Source of the DNA: Gimesia chilikensis
GTDB taxonomy: Bacteria; Planctomycetota; Planctomycetia; Planctomycetales; Planctomycetaceae
Length of the DNA: 64,000 bases
Direction of reading: 5' to 3'
NCBI RefSeq assembly: GCF_007744075.1
Contig: NZ_CP036266.1
Coordinates: 1,079,001-1,143,000, forward strand
In this document: positions 49,501 to 58,404 of the stretch, piece after piece
Position numbering within the stretch: the first letter of the stretch is position 1
Layout of the letters: every line of letters begins with the position of its first letter
Translations under genes and position numbers: made by a program
Notes under the pieces: model-generated
Database searches by the model: none
Told to the model about the DNA's origin: nothing
The model's input: the letters and a program-made list of their open reading frames with translations, nothing else

Positions 49501-51159
49501 ATTTCTCAAGGTGCGAAGCCGGGAGAAGGGGGCGAACTGCCCGGGCATAAGGTCAATAAGATCATTGCTTCGGTACGTCACTCCACTCCGGGGGTCGGGC
49601 TGATCAGTCCTCCGCCGCACCACGATATTTACTCGATCGAAGACCTTTCGCAGCTGATTTACGACCTGAAGAACAGTAACCCCTCGGCCCGGATCAGCGT
49701 GAAGCTGGTATCGGAAGTCGGCGTGGGTACGATTGCTTCGGGTGTGGCCAAAGGTCATGCCGACAACATCCTGATCTCGGGAGCCTCCGGTGGTACCGGG
49801 GCCTCTCCGCTGACCAGTGTGAAGCACGCCGGTCTGCCCTGGGAACTGGGGATTTCGGAAACCCACCAGACGCTGGTGCTCAACGATCTCCGCAGCCGTG
49901 TGCGTCTGCAGACTGACGGTCAGCTGAAGACCGGTCGCGACATCATCATTGCGACTCTGTTGGGAGCCGAAGAGTACGGCTTCTCCACCGGGCCGCTGAT
50001 TACCATGGGCTGTATCATGATGCGTAAGTGTCACCTGAATACCTGCCCGGTCGGGATTGCGACTCAGAATCCGGAACTGCGTAAGAAGTTCGCCGGTCAG
50101 CCCGAGCACGTGGTCAACTACTTCTTCCTGCTGGCAGAAGAGGCTCGTGAAATCATGGCTGAACTCGGATTCCGCACCATCAACGAGATGGTCGGACGCA
50201 GCGATGTACTGGAACTGGATGAAGGGGTTGCTCACTGGAAAGCGAAGCACCTGGACCTGACTCCAATTCTGCGACTGGCTGAAAAGCCACACGAAAACGT
50301 GGGTACTTATTGCACGATGGACCAGCAGCACGGTCTGGAAGTCGTGATTGACAACCTGCTGATCAGCGAGGCACAGCCTGCGATCCAGAATGGTGAGTCG
50401 GTCACCATCGATGTGAAACTCAAGAATACGGACCGGACCTTCGGTACGATGCTGAGCCACGAGGTTTCCAAGCATCATGGTGCAGAAGGTCTACCTGATG
50501 AAACGATTCACATCAACAGTAAGGGTTCCGCAGGACAGTCCCTGGGTGCCTGGCTGGCACACGGGATTACCATCGAGCACGAAGGCGATGCCAACGACTA
50601 TGTTGGTAAAGGTCTCAGTGGGGGACGGATCATTATCTATCCGCCCGAGAATTCGACCTTCAAGCCGGAAGATAACATCATCGTCGGTAACGTGAACCTC
50701 TACGGAGCGACCGAAGGTGAAGTTTACATTCGCGGTCAGGCTGCAGAACGTTTCTGTGTGCGTAACTCCGGAGCGAAAGCGGTTGTGGAAGGAATCGGCG
50801 ATCACGGTTGTGAATACATGACCGGCGGTCGGGCCGTTGTTCTCGGTGAGACCGGACGCAACTTTGCAGCCGGGATGTCGGGTGGTGTGGCTTATGTCTA
50901 CGACCCCGAAGGTCATCTGCTGCAGAACAGCAATCTGGAGACCGTGGAACTGGAACGGCTGGAAGATGCCGAGGATATCGCCGAACTGAAAGAGCTGATT
51001 GACAATCATCGCAAGTTCACCGGTTCGACCGTGGCCAAAGCGATTCTGGATAACTGGGAAAACGAACTGGAACTGTTCAAGAAAGTCATGCCTGTGGATT
51101 ACAAGCGGGCTTTGCTGGAAATGGCAGCTGAAGAAGCGGAAGCTGCCGCCAGCGTCTAG
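46540..51159 (+). CDS. gltB: Glutamate synthase, large subunit
   Basis: Combines glutamine and 2-oxoglutarate to give two glutamates, the GOGAT half of ammonium assimilation. 1539 aa. A presequence of 41 residues precedes C42 (EHDSCGVGF), the class II amidotransferase nucleophile revealed by processing. The FMN-binding synthase domain lies in the second half, with the 3Fe-4S cysteines in MGCIMMRKCHLNTCPVG, and the C-terminal beta-helix domain has repeated GGR...G blocks. Full length. Starts at ATG 46540; gltD follows after 110 nt. Confidence 0.97.
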   Translation: MTSRTVRRGTDSENKAQNSLFQVGRFPEAHGLYDPEFEHDSCGVGFVAHIKGKRSHQIVVDADEMLRHMTHRGACGCEENTGDGAGILVSMPHDFLQRVVKEDLNLDLPPSGHYGMGNVFLPTDESQREHCKKVVEETVNAQGLVVLGWRELPVEPTKADIGPSALRALPHMEQVFISTSNHKVADHDHLERQLYIILKASSRQLREGSSLPQGLMFYFCSLSSNILVYKGMLTPDQVMPFYPDLQAEDFTSHLAMVHSRFSTNTFPSWDRAQPCRFMAHNGEINTLRGNANWMFARQGMMSSELFGDDLNKLFPIIEPHCSDSGNFDNALELLLMSGRPLPEVMMMMIPEAWQNHHSISVAKRAFYEYYSALQEPWDGPASVSFTDGKCIGAVLDRNGLRPSRYYVTHDDRVIMASEVGTLEVDPKLVKEKGRLQPGKMFLVDFEEGRLIPDEEIKEKYATKRPYQEWLQNQRLRLQDLPPAEKIDSVPTEELLSRLQAFGFTFETLKFMLIPLIKAKKDPIGSMGNDAALACLSDQPRLIYDYFHQLFAQVTNPAIDSIREEVIMSLECYIGPEGNLLESTEDQCHRLLIPEPIITNEQLAAIKKMDYRGWKTKTIDVTYPKSEGEAGFRAALDRIREEASQAIADGFSLIVVSDRAVCKDRVALPTLVSCGAIHHHLVRNEQRTQIGIVLETGEAREVHHHCLLFGYGADAINPYMAFEALWHSLEVGELDAKKWDRASIVAAYRKGVCKGMLKVMAKMGISTLQSYKGAQIFEAVGLNQEIIEACFSGTASRIKGIGFDVVAKECEMRHNIGYPQRDQKRLPVLPNPGVYHWRANGEKHSWSPENIANLQAAASSGDKNAYKQFAKAVNEETTRQCHLRGLLAFKKREPIPLDEVEPVTEIVKRFCTGAMSYGSISAESHEALAIAMNRLGGKSNTGEGGEDYSRFKPLDNGDSKRSAIKQIASGRFGVTSWYLTNADELQIKISQGAKPGEGGELPGHKVNKIIASVRHSTPGVGLISPPPHHDIYSIEDLSQLIYDLKNSNPSARISVKLVSEVGVGTIASGVAKGHADNILISGASGGTGASPLTSVKHAGLPWELGISETHQTLVLNDLRSRVRLQTDGQLKTGRDIIIATLLGAEEYGFSTGPLITMGCIMMRKCHLNTCPVGIATQNPELRKKFAGQPEHVVNYFFLLAEEAREIMAELGFRTINEMVGRSDVLELDEGVAHWKAKHLDLTPILRLAEKPHENVGTYCTMDQQHGLEVVIDNLLISEAQPAIQNGESVTIDVKLKNTDRTFGTMLSHEVSKHHGAEGLPDETIHINSKGSAGQSLGAWLAHGITIEHEGDANDYVGKGLSGGRIIIYPPENSTFKPEDNIIVGNVNLYGATEGEVYIRGQAAERFCVRNSGAKAVVEGIGDHGCEYMTGGRAVVLGETGRNFAAGMSGGVAYVYDPEGHLLQNSNLETVELERLEDAEDIAELKELIDNHRKFTGSTVAKAILDNWENELELFKKVMPVDYKRALLEMAAEEAEAAASV

Positions 51160-51269
51160 TGACAAACTGTGTTCCTGTCGCGTCTGAACCGCGTGACAGG
51201 AACGCCTTCCCAGGAGCATATTGCTTCTTCTGTATAAGAGCTAACACATTTTTAGAGTGAGATAGAACT

Positions 51270-52778
51270 ATGGGTAAGCCAACCGGCTTCATGGAATTTG
51301 CACGAGAACTGGGTGCCGACAAAAAACCGGAACTGCGGATTCTGGACTGGAATGAGTTCCACGATCATCTGACCGATGAAGAGCTCAGCAACCAGGGCGC
51401 TCGCTGCATGGACTGTGGGATTCCCTTCTGCCACACCGGGAAAACCCTGGCAGGCATGGCCTCGGGTTGTCCGATTAACAACCTGATCCCCGAGTGGAAC
51501 GACCACATCTACAACGGTCGCTGGCAGGATGCACTCGACAGTCTGCACAAGACAAATAACTTCCCGGAATTCACCGGTCGTGTCTGTCCCGCACCTTGTG
51601 AAGGGGCCTGCGTACTGGGGATTCACGAACCTCCGGTGACGATCAAGAACATCGAGAACTCGATTATCGATCACGCCTTCGATCAGGGTTGGGTCCAGCC
51701 GAGTCCTCCTAAAACACGTACCGGCAAGAAGGTTGCTGTCGTTGGTTCCGGTCCTGCCGGCCTGGCTGCCGCCGCTCAGCTGAATACCGCCGGTCACAGT
51801 GTAACCGTCTACGAACGCGACGACCGCATCGGTGGTCTGTTGATGTACGGCATTCCCAACATGAAGCTGGAGAAATGGATCGTACAGCGTCGTGTCGATC
51901 TGCTGGCTGACGAAGGGGTGGAATTCATCACCAATACTTCGATCGGCGTGGACATCACCGCGGATCAGCTGATGAAAGATTTCGACGCCGTCGTGCTCTG
52001 CACCGGTGCGACCAAGCCCCGCGATCTGCCCATTCCGGGCCGTGATCTGAAGGGTGTGCACTTCGCGATGGAATACCTGTCTAAGAACACGAAGAGCCTG
52101 CTGGAGTCCGGTCTGGAAAGCAAGCATTACGAGAACTCTCCGGTTGAGGGTTTCATCAACGCCGAAGGCAAGAAAGTTGTCGTGATCGGAGGTGGTGATA
52201 CCGGTAACGACTGCCTGGGTACCGCGATGCGTCAGAACTGCGAAAGCCTGATCAACCTGGAAATCGTGCCTCAGCCTCCGATGGAGCGGGCCGCGAACAA
52301 CCCCTGGCCTCAGTGGCCGAAGATCTTCCGCGTGGACTACGGTCACGAAGAAGCAGCTGCCGCGTTCGGTAAAGATCCGCGGATGTTCCAGATGTCGACC
52401 CTCGAATTCGTGGGCGACGGCAAAGGCAATCTGAAAGCGATCAAGATCTGCGAAGTCGACTGGTCCAAGCCGGTTGAGAACGGTCCTCCATTCAGCGTGG
52501 TTCCTGGTTCGGAACAGGAGCTCGAATGCGACCTGGTCTTCCTGGCACTTGGGTTCTTAGGCCCCGAGCATATCATCAGCGAGCAGCTGAGCCTGGAAAC
52601 CGACGCCCGTTCGAACTTCAAAGCCGAGCATGAGCAGTACACGACGAACATCGACGGTGTCTTCGCCGCCGGCGACTGCCGACGTGGTCAGAGCCTGATC
52701 GTCTGGGCGATCAATGAAGGCCGCGGCGCCGCCCGTGAGTGCGATCGCTACCTGATGGGAGCCACCGAACTGCCGTAA
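51270..52778 (+). CDS. gltD: Glutamate synthase, small subunit
   Basis: 502 aa NAD(P)H-oxidising subunit that feeds electrons to GltB. The N-terminal domain binds two 4Fe-4S clusters: [10 protein letters not shown]...GCPINN and CPAPCEGAC. The FAD-binding Rossmann motif is [14 protein letters not shown], and the NAD(P)H site is [15 protein letters not shown] near the end closes the FAD site. It shares the operon with gltB and ends at a strong terminator. Confidence 0.97.
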   Translation: MGKPTGFMEFARELGADKKPELRILDWNEFHDHLTDEELSNQGARCMDCGIPFCHTGKTLAGMASGCPINNLIPEWNDHIYNGRWQDALDSLHKTNNFPEFTGRVCPAPCEGACVLGIHEPPVTIKNIENSIIDHAFDQGWVQPSPPKTRTGKKVAVVGSGPAGLAAAAQLNTAGHSVTVYERDDRIGGLLMYGIPNMKLEKWIVQRRVDLLADEGVEFITNTSIGVDITADQLMKDFDAVVLCTGATKPRDLPIPGRDLKGVHFAMEYLSKNTKSLLESGLESKHYENSPVEGFINAEGKKVVVIGGGDTGNDCLGTAMRQNCESLINLEIVPQPPMERAANNPWPQWPKIFRVDYGHEEAAAAFGKDPRMFQMSTLEFVGDGKGNLKAIKICEVDWSKPVENGPPFSVVPGSEQELECDLVFLALGFLGPEHIISEQLSLETDARSNFKAEHEQYTTNIDGVFAAGDCRRGQSLIVWAINEGRGAARECDRYLMGATELP

Positions 52779-52804
52779 TGCTGTGGTGATAAACTGAAAA
52801 AAAG

Positions 52805-52838
52805 AAGCACTCCTGTTTGCGGACAGGAGTGCTTTTTT
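52805..52838 (+). terminator. Rho-independent terminator of gltBD
   Basis: 12-bp stem AAGCACTCCTGT/ACAGGAGTGCTT, loop TTGCGG, then a T run. Confidence 0.93.
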
Positions 52839-52926
52839 GTTGCGCCTGGGTGTATGGCGAACATGATTTTGGTTTCTGGTGTCCGTTAGGAACTGGCAAT
52901 TCGACTACTGTGAATAAAAGGTGCCA

Positions 52927-53110
52927 GGGTGGCCTCGAATGCAATTCGAGGTTGTCGAAGACAACAGGAAACCGTCAGAGTATGCGTGTCGTTAAGGATC
53001 TGGGGCGATCCGTAGCGACTGTATCAGGCTTGTACAATTAAGAAATCGGAGTGCAACACGGTCAGTTTCCTGCTCGCTGCGCTCGGCCCGAATTGCATTC
53101 GGGCTCACCC
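52927..53110. repeat. REPIN-like palindrome-ended repeat, copy C
   Basis: 184-bp element with the same terminal sequences as copies A and B: GGGTGGCCTCGAATGCAATT at the left, GAATTGCATTCGGGCTCACCC at the right, and matching subterminal blocks (GACAACAGGAAACCGTCAGAG, GTCAGTTTCCTGCTCGCTGC). The central ~75 bp is unrelated to the other two, so only the ends are conserved. Confidence 0.85.
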
Positions 53111-53307
53111 ATTATTTATTCGAAGTGAGCGGAATGGCGTCAGGTAGCGGTTTCTGATGTCAGCGTTGACCTTTTTACCGGCGGATATCGTCTTGCCGCT
53201 CATGGTGGGGACGCGTTTATGAATTGCCAGGGAAGATTGCACCAGAAAGATTGTCGCCAGGCGGGAGGACACATGGGTCCTCCCCTACTTTTTGAGGATG
53301 ATCGTTG

Positions 53308-53952
53308 ATGAATTTACCTGTGTCTGATTCGTTTCGACTGCAGATTCGGCTGTCTGCCATTGATGAGCGGCTGTACGCGGCCTGGCAGCGGTGGTGTGGT
53401 GATCTGCCGTTTGTTGAGGTGCAGCATGGTTCGATCTTCGAAGTCGCAGCGGATGCGATTGTGAGTCCGGCGAACAGTTTTGGTTTCATGGATGGCGGCA
53501 TTGATCGGCTCTACCTGGAACGCTTTGGAACACAACTGCAGGATCGGGTGCAGGCACAGATTCGCATCGACCATGCCGGGGAACTGCTGGTGGGGGCCGC
53601 GACGCTGGTGGAGACCGGTGATGCAGAGATCCCCTGGCTGATTGCTGCTCCCACGATGCGGGTGCCGCTGCCGGTGGAATCGACGATCAATGCTTATCTG
53701 GCGGCACGGGCGATCTTTCTCTTGATTCGAGAAGGGTTGATTCCCGCGGGTGACTATGCAGGACAGCCGGTGCGCGAGCAGGTCAAAACGGTGTCGATCC
53801 CCGGGCTGGGAACCGGCGTCGGCAGGATGGACCCGGTGCGGTGTGCGAAGCAGGTGCGTGCGGCACTGGAAGATGTCGTACTGGGTCGATTTGAGTTTCC
53901 CGGCAGTACTTCACAGATCCGTAAGCGACATGACCGGTTATTGGGAAAGTGA
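53308..53952 (+). CDS. Macro-domain protein
   Basis: About 214 aa. The macro fold (ADP-ribose/nucleotide-binding) is seen in DAIVSPANSFGFMDGGID and SIPGLGTGVGRM, the two loops around the ligand. A leading helical region of ~30 residues is not standard. It may remove ADP-ribose or bind an NAD metabolite. The ATG is at 53308 after GAGGAT. It opens an array of accessory genes right after repeat copy C. Confidence 0.85.
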   Translation: MNLPVSDSFRLQIRLSAIDERLYAAWQRWCGDLPFVEVQHGSIFEVAADAIVSPANSFGFMDGGIDRLYLERFGTQLQDRVQAQIRIDHAGELLVGAATLVETGDAEIPWLIAAPTMRVPLPVESTINAYLAARAIFLLIREGLIPAGDYAGQPVREQVKTVSIPGLGTGVGRMDPVRCAKQVRAALEDVVLGRFEFPGSTSQIRKRHDRLLGK

Positions 53953-54049
53953 GTGGAAGCAGTTTCCTGATGAAACAGGAATCCAGATGTTGTAGGATGT
54001 GCTCAGTTGAATCATAGATCAATAACTTACGGGATGAGTCAGGTGTGAG

Positions 54050-54436
54050 ATGAGTGCGATTCAAGACGAACTGGATCGAGGAATTGCTCTGTGTGATCAA
54101 GCCTGGAGCGATATGTCGCTGTACACAGCAAACTACCTTGAGGCGATCGAGTGTTTTCATAAAGTCCTGGCGCTTGATCCACTGAATACTGATGCCTTGG
54201 TTAACCTTGGTTCTGCATTGTCGGATCTGGGTAATCAGCAGGAAGCATTGAAATACTACCATCGTGCTGAGGAAGCAGGCTCTGTTGATCGGAACCTGTT
54301 TTATAATATCGGGGTGGCGATGATGAATATCGATCAGTTTACCCGGCAGGAAGCACCGAAGTATTTCCAGCTGGCTGCCACCAAAGAGCCATCGAAAAAT
54401 ACACGGGAAGCGTATTTTGATCCGCACGCACATTGA
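54050..54436 (+). CDS. TPR-repeat protein
   Basis: 128 aa. Two to three tetratricopeptide repeats: YLEAIECFHKVLALDPLNTDALVNLGSALSDLGNQQEALKYYHRAEE and following, ending in a shorter helical part. Probably a protein-binding adaptor. The ATG follows GTGAG, without a strong ribosome site. Partner unknown. Confidence 0.78.
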   Translation: MSAIQDELDRGIALCDQAWSDMSLYTANYLEAIECFHKVLALDPLNTDALVNLGSALSDLGNQQEALKYYHRAEEAGSVDRNLFYNIGVAMMNIDQFTRQEAPKYFQLAATKEPSKNTREAYFDPHAH

Positions 54437-54556
54437 AGCTCGCTGGTGTTGTGCAGATTTTCGAGTGGGGCTGATCACAGCAACCTGCTAATATCATTGC
54501 TGAAGTCGCATCACTAAAGACTCGGTAATTCATGTGAGGATTAACCAGATCAGATC

Positions 54557-55051
54557 ATGGGACAATACTTTTTAATTGCCAATCAGAACAAACAGCAGTT
54601 CATTGATCCTTTCAGATTACCGGTAAGCGAAAAAATTTCAGCGCTGTTAAACAGTGATTTGATCAATACTCTGTTGCCCTATCTGATCGTTGGTTCGCAG
54701 AACAGACAGTATCTGAAGTTCAAAGAAGCCGGATATTATACACAGAAGTATCTGGGAGCCTGGTATGGTGATCCTGTCGATTTACTGGGAGATTATGATG
54801 AGGAAGAGCAGAGTTGGATTGTGCGGTCCGAGTATGAGAATATCAGTATAGAAATCTCAGCCATTGTATTTGAATTGAAACTGGATCTGATGTACCAGAT
54901 TCTGGAAGAGACGGAATCAGGATCGAGATGCTGGCTGGAGTTAATTCGAGCGGTTGCGGATCTGGACCATCCTCCCGTTTCGTTATTACATGGGCTCAAA
55001 GAGCTCTTTGGTGGATCGTGGAAGGATGAGTTGTATCGCCGAATTGGATAA
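54557..55051 (+). CDS. Hypothetical protein (MGQYF-type family)
   Basis: 164 aa. The opening MGQYFLIANQNKQQFIDPFRL, and WYGDPVDLLGDYDEE further on, resemble a scattered bacterial family starting MGQYYKIVNLDKKE and containing WAGDRI.IVGDYDE, of unknown function. Apparently cytoplasmic. No catalytic residues can be recognised. Confidence 0.65.
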   Translation: MGQYFLIANQNKQQFIDPFRLPVSEKISALLNSDLINTLLPYLIVGSQNRQYLKFKEAGYYTQKYLGAWYGDPVDLLGDYDEEEQSWIVRSEYENISIEISAIVFELKLDLMYQILEETESGSRCWLELIRAVADLDHPPVSLLHGLKELFGGSWKDELYRRIG

Positions 55052-55123
55052 TGCGTGGGAGGATCTTTGCACCATTATTATTCCCGTTCCGTTTTACGAC
55101 CAAAGCCCAGGAAATGAAGACGA

Positions 55124-55777
55124 ATGGTAAGTTTACCTACGGTCAGTTATCGGGAACAAATCAAAATCTGGCCGCAAAGCGGGAAACATATCTTAGCGCA
55201 CTATGATGCGGAGACCATTGTGGTCTACCAGGCTTACAGCCCGGCGATTGGGAAGTTCGCCGCCCGGCGTGGATACTTCGGAGGGGATTTCAAGTACTCG
55301 CGGATGAGCTGGATTAAACCCAATTTCCTGTGGATGATGTACCGCAGTGCCTGGGGAACGTCACAGGGCCAGGAAGTGGTGCTGGGCATTCGTTTGAGGA
55401 AATCTTTTTTTGATGCGCTGCTGGACCAGGCGGTGGCTTCTTCCTTTCCCCGTGGAGACGGGCGATTCATAGATCAAACTGAATGGCAGCAGGCGGTGCA
55501 GCAGTCTGATGTGCGAATTCAATGGGACCCCGATCATGATCCTATCGGCAATAAGTGTGAGCGACGCGCGGTCCAACTGGGTCTCCGCGGCGCTGCTCTG
55601 GAAAATTATGGGAAACGGGAGGCACTGGAAATCATCGACCTGAGTGAGTTCGTAGCAGAGCAACGTCCCTTCGCAGCATCATGGGATCAGGGGGAGTTGC
55701 AGACGCCCGTCGAACAGGTTTACGTGCCGGAAGATCCAGAGATTGGGTTGAAGGTGGGAATTGAGTTGACGCGATAG
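55124..55777 (+). CDS. DUF4291 protein
   Basis: 217 aa. The family core is plain: TIVVYQAYSPAIGKFAARRGYFGG, SRMSWIKPNFLWMMYRSAW, VRIQWDPDHDP and RRAVQLGLRG. The function of DUF4291 is not established; Arg and Asp/Trp-rich conserved blocks suggest an enzyme acting on nucleotides or RNA, which is a guess. A good ATG with a fair GAATG context. Confidence 0.88.
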   Translation: MVSLPTVSYREQIKIWPQSGKHILAHYDAETIVVYQAYSPAIGKFAARRGYFGGDFKYSRMSWIKPNFLWMMYRSAWGTSQGQEVVLGIRLRKSFFDALLDQAVASSFPRGDGRFIDQTEWQQAVQQSDVRIQWDPDHDPIGNKCERRAVQLGLRGAALENYGKREALEIIDLSEFVAEQRPFAASWDQGELQTPVEQVYVPEDPEIGLKVGIELTR

Positions 55778-55853
55778 GCTGTTTCTCTGAGTACTTCCTG
55801 TTCTGGTATTTATCAATGAGTTCACCCTGTTTTACTCGTTATAAGTTGAAATC

Positions 55854-56183
55854 ATGAATGCTGAAGAAGCACGGGCTCTGATTTTGAGAGAAAGCACAGA
55901 AGGGATTGCTTATTCCACACGTTGGGGAAAGTATCCCGATCGCGCACATTTTTCTCAAATCATTGAGGCGATCCAGATTTTGCATCGGAACAATCGTGGT
56001 CAAAAACAGGTCGATCGGGAACTCTTTGCTGCCCTGTTTGTGATAGGAGATCAGGTGCAGGGAAATCTTGATGGTGCTATAAGTAAAAATATCGAAATAC
56101 CCGCCTGGTTTCAGGAAGAGGGAATCGTCGAGTTAACCTCGGCACTGTATGCAATTTTTGAAGACCATGATGAATTGGAATAA
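55854..56183 (+). CDS. Hypothetical protein
   Basis: 109 aa helical cytoplasmic protein of unknown family, with AHFSQIIEAIQILHRNN and ELFAALFVIGDQVQGN. Starts at ATG 55854. It is followed by another orphan gene within 19 nt. Confidence 0.6.
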   Translation: MNAEEARALILRESTEGIAYSTRWGKYPDRAHFSQIIEAIQILHRNNRGQKQVDRELFAALFVIGDQVQGNLDGAISKNIEIPAWFQEEGIVELTSALYAIFEDHDELE

Positions 56184-56202
56184 ATCTACACTCTGACAAG
56201 GA

Positions 56203-56661
56203 ATGTATTACTCTCTGATGTCATATCAATTCAATGCGGTTTTTTCGTGTGAAGAATCTCTTATCAGTGAACAATATGAGAATGAGCAGTTCGTCATTCA
56301 AAATATCACCGATCATAAACTGAAAACCGGAATTCAATTCAAGCAGTATTTCGATCTGGAATTCAGGATGTCGATTGCTGTACTATCTCGGTTGGTTGGC
56401 TTGATTTCATGTTTTGAAATCACAGAGGGAGTATGGGTGCATCATGGTTCAACCCCTGATGGGAGACGAAGATTTATTGACGGAATGTTGTTTCGAGATT
56501 CTAACCTGCACCTTTCCACAAGGCAGTACTGCGAATCCGATGCGAGAAAAGTGAATCAAAGAGACGAGGTATGGTACTCACTCTTTGAATCATATGGTCT
56601 TTCTTTCAGTGATGTGTTCTCGTTCCCCGACATGTCCCGGGCGTTTTGGGGAAATCAGTGA
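56203..56661 (+). CDS. Hypothetical protein
   Basis: 152 aa, no recognised family. It has a hydrophobic RMSIAVLSRLVGLISCFEI stretch and an aromatic C-terminus. The start is uncertain: AAGGA stands only 2 nt before ATG 56203 and 16 nt before ATG 56218. A+T content is above that of the gltBD operon. Confidence 0.55.
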   Translation: MYYSLMSYQFNAVFSCEESLISEQYENEQFVIQNITDHKLKTGIQFKQYFDLEFRMSIAVLSRLVGLISCFEITEGVWVHHGSTPDGRRRFIDGMLFRDSNLHLSTRQYCESDARKVNQRDEVWYSLFESYGLSFSDVFSFPDMSRAFWGNQ

Positions 56662-56756
56662 TTTTTAAAGTTGAATCGGACTGATTCTTTTTAATTACCT
56701 CTGAATCAAATTTTATTTTGAACGATTCCTGTTTCAATTAAAGTGAGGTAAGCACA

Positions 56757-57296
56757 TTGCAAGAGCCGACGCCGGAGATGGTGACTTTCTATGAACGCCG
56801 GACGCGGGCGCATATTGAACGGGTGCGGCGGAATCTGGCGCTGCTGGCGGCGGAATGGGCGTGCGGGGAGGAACTGCTGGCGCGGGGTGAAGTGCATGAT
56901 GCTTCCAAGTTTGAAGACGCGGAACGCGTGCCTTATATCTGGCTGACCGAATATCATCGCTGCCGGTGGCGGAACATTCCGTTTACTTATCCGGAGGGAA
57001 TGGAAGCCCGCACGCAGGCGGCGGTGCGGCATCATGTGAGCCACAACCGGCATCATCCGGAATTCCACGACGATCCGAATGAGATGACCGACGTGGATCT
57101 GATCGAGATGGTCTGTGACTGGACGGCGATGTCAGAGGAGTTCGGTCAGGACGGCGGCAGTGCCCGGGGCTGGGCCATGAAGACCATCGGTGAGCGGGTC
57201 GCTTTTAATGATGAGAAGACGCGGTTCGTGTTTGAGGTGATCGAACAACTGGACCGGCTGCGGACTTGTCATGGTGCGGGGGATCTAAAGCGATGA
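56757..57296 (+). CDS. DUF5662 (HD-like) protein
   Basis: 179 aa. The sequence contains EVHDASKFEDAE and then HHVSHNRHHPEFHDDPNEMTDVDLIEMVCDWTAMSEEF, a His/Asp pattern similar to metal-dependent HD-type hydrolases and fitting DUF5662. Substrate unknown. The start is a TTG at 56757 with GAGG about 8 nt upstream. Its TGA overlaps the ATG of the following CYTH gene (ATGA), so the two are translationally coupled. Confidence 0.8.
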   Translation: MQEPTPEMVTFYERRTRAHIERVRRNLALLAAEWACGEELLARGEVHDASKFEDAERVPYIWLTEYHRCRWRNIPFTYPEGMEARTQAAVRHHVSHNRHHPEFHDDPNEMTDVDLIEMVCDWTAMSEEFGQDGGSARGWAMKTIGERVAFNDEKTRFVFEVIEQLDRLRTCHGAGDLKR

Positions 57297-57775
57297 CGTC
57301 TCGGCCCAAATACAGTCAACTGGAGATCGAACGTCGCTGGCTGACCGATGAGCGGTTGCTGCCGGATCTGTCGACGTTGCCTGGGCGGCGGCTCATCACG
57401 GACAAATATCTGAGTCAGGGGCGTTTGCGATTGAGAAAGATCGAAGGGGGAGACGACGTTCAGTATAAGCTCTGTAAGAAATACGGGAAGTGCAGCGAGA
57501 TTGTCGAGCCCATCACAAACCTGTATCTCACGGCAGAAGAGTATGAACTGCTTGCGGACCTCCCTGGTAGAATGCTGGTACGCCAGCGGTTTTTGTATCG
57601 TTACCAGGACGTTCCTTTCAGTATTAATGTTGTGGTTGGTAAAGACGTGCCAGTCATTGCAGAAGCGGAATTTGCCAGTGAAAGGGAGGCCAGAGAATGC
57701 GAGCCGCCTCCGTTTTGTACTGAGGATGTCAGTGGACGGATTGAATATGAGGCTGTCCGTATGGCTGTTGACTAG
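57293..57775 (+). CDS. CYTH-domain protein
   Basis: 160 aa. It starts with the CYTH signature LEIERRWL (ExE variant) followed by DKYLSQGRLRLRKIEG and a series of Lys/Arg strands that form the triphosphate tunnel (QYKLCKKYGK, RQRFLYRY). CYTH proteins hydrolyse inorganic triphosphate or act on nucleoside triphosphates. It overlaps the DUF5662 gene by 4 nt, so the two products may act together. Confidence 0.85.
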   Translation: MTSRPKYSQLEIERRWLTDERLLPDLSTLPGRRLITDKYLSQGRLRLRKIEGGDDVQYKLCKKYGKCSEIVEPITNLYLTAEEYELLADLPGRMLVRQRFLYRYQDVPFSINVVVGKDVPVIAEAEFASEREARECEPPPFCTEDVSGRIEYEAVRMAVD

Positions 57776-57826
57776 TCCCTTTCAGATTGAACCTGGGCTC
57801 ATTGCGGTGTGAGGAATTTTACTTCG

Positions 57827-58366
57827 ATGGACTTTGAAAAACTCTGGCCGGATTTAGAGTGGGTAATTGATGAACTGAAGGATGGCATGTCATTCTTTGA
57901 AGGGTACGTGACTTCGATTGCTCCGAACCGAATTGCAGCAGGGGTGTCAAAAATCGATGAGGCAGCAGTGCGTTGCGACTATCATCAGCATCTCTGGTCA
58001 AGTGTTGTCGTTCAAGCTGATCAAGTACAGGAATATTCGCCTGAGGAGTATGAGAAACGATTTCGCGAAGAGCAGATCGTTCTGTTTTATGTCGACTATG
58101 AGAAGAAGATCACAGGGAATACCTTTAACTTCAAACTTGTGATAGAGGAAAACGACGCTCCGTCGAGTACATCGCTGGAAATTCTCTGTTATGGAGAAGC
58201 TGTGCTCAATAGCCGTTCCCCTAAAGCTGCCGTCGAAAAAGTAATCCTGGAATGTTGCGATCTGTGTGAGTTATTCGAAGGTGATGCGCTCTTCATTGGA
58301 CCTGATACGATTCATTATCCCCGAAGTAAAGATGACAAGCTGCAGGAGTGGACGCGGATTATATAG
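57827..58366 (+). CDS. Hypothetical protein
   Basis: About 179 aa, not recognised. A helical N-terminus is followed by an alpha/beta part with VLFYVDYEKKITGNTFNFKLVIEEN. Cys residues sit in ECCDLCELF. ATG 57827 preferred; a GTG at 57809 is possible. Apparently cytoplasmic. Confidence 0.62.
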   Translation: MDFEKLWPDLEWVIDELKDGMSFFEGYVTSIAPNRIAAGVSKIDEAAVRCDYHQHLWSSVVVQADQVQEYSPEEYEKRFREEQIVLFYVDYEKKITGNTFNFKLVIEENDAPSSTSLEILCYGEAVLNSRSPKAAVEKVILECCDLCELFEGDALFIGPDTIHYPRSKDDKLQEWTRII

Positions 58367-58404
58367 CTGGCTCCTGCTGATATTTAAATAGATACGAAAG
58401 ATTT

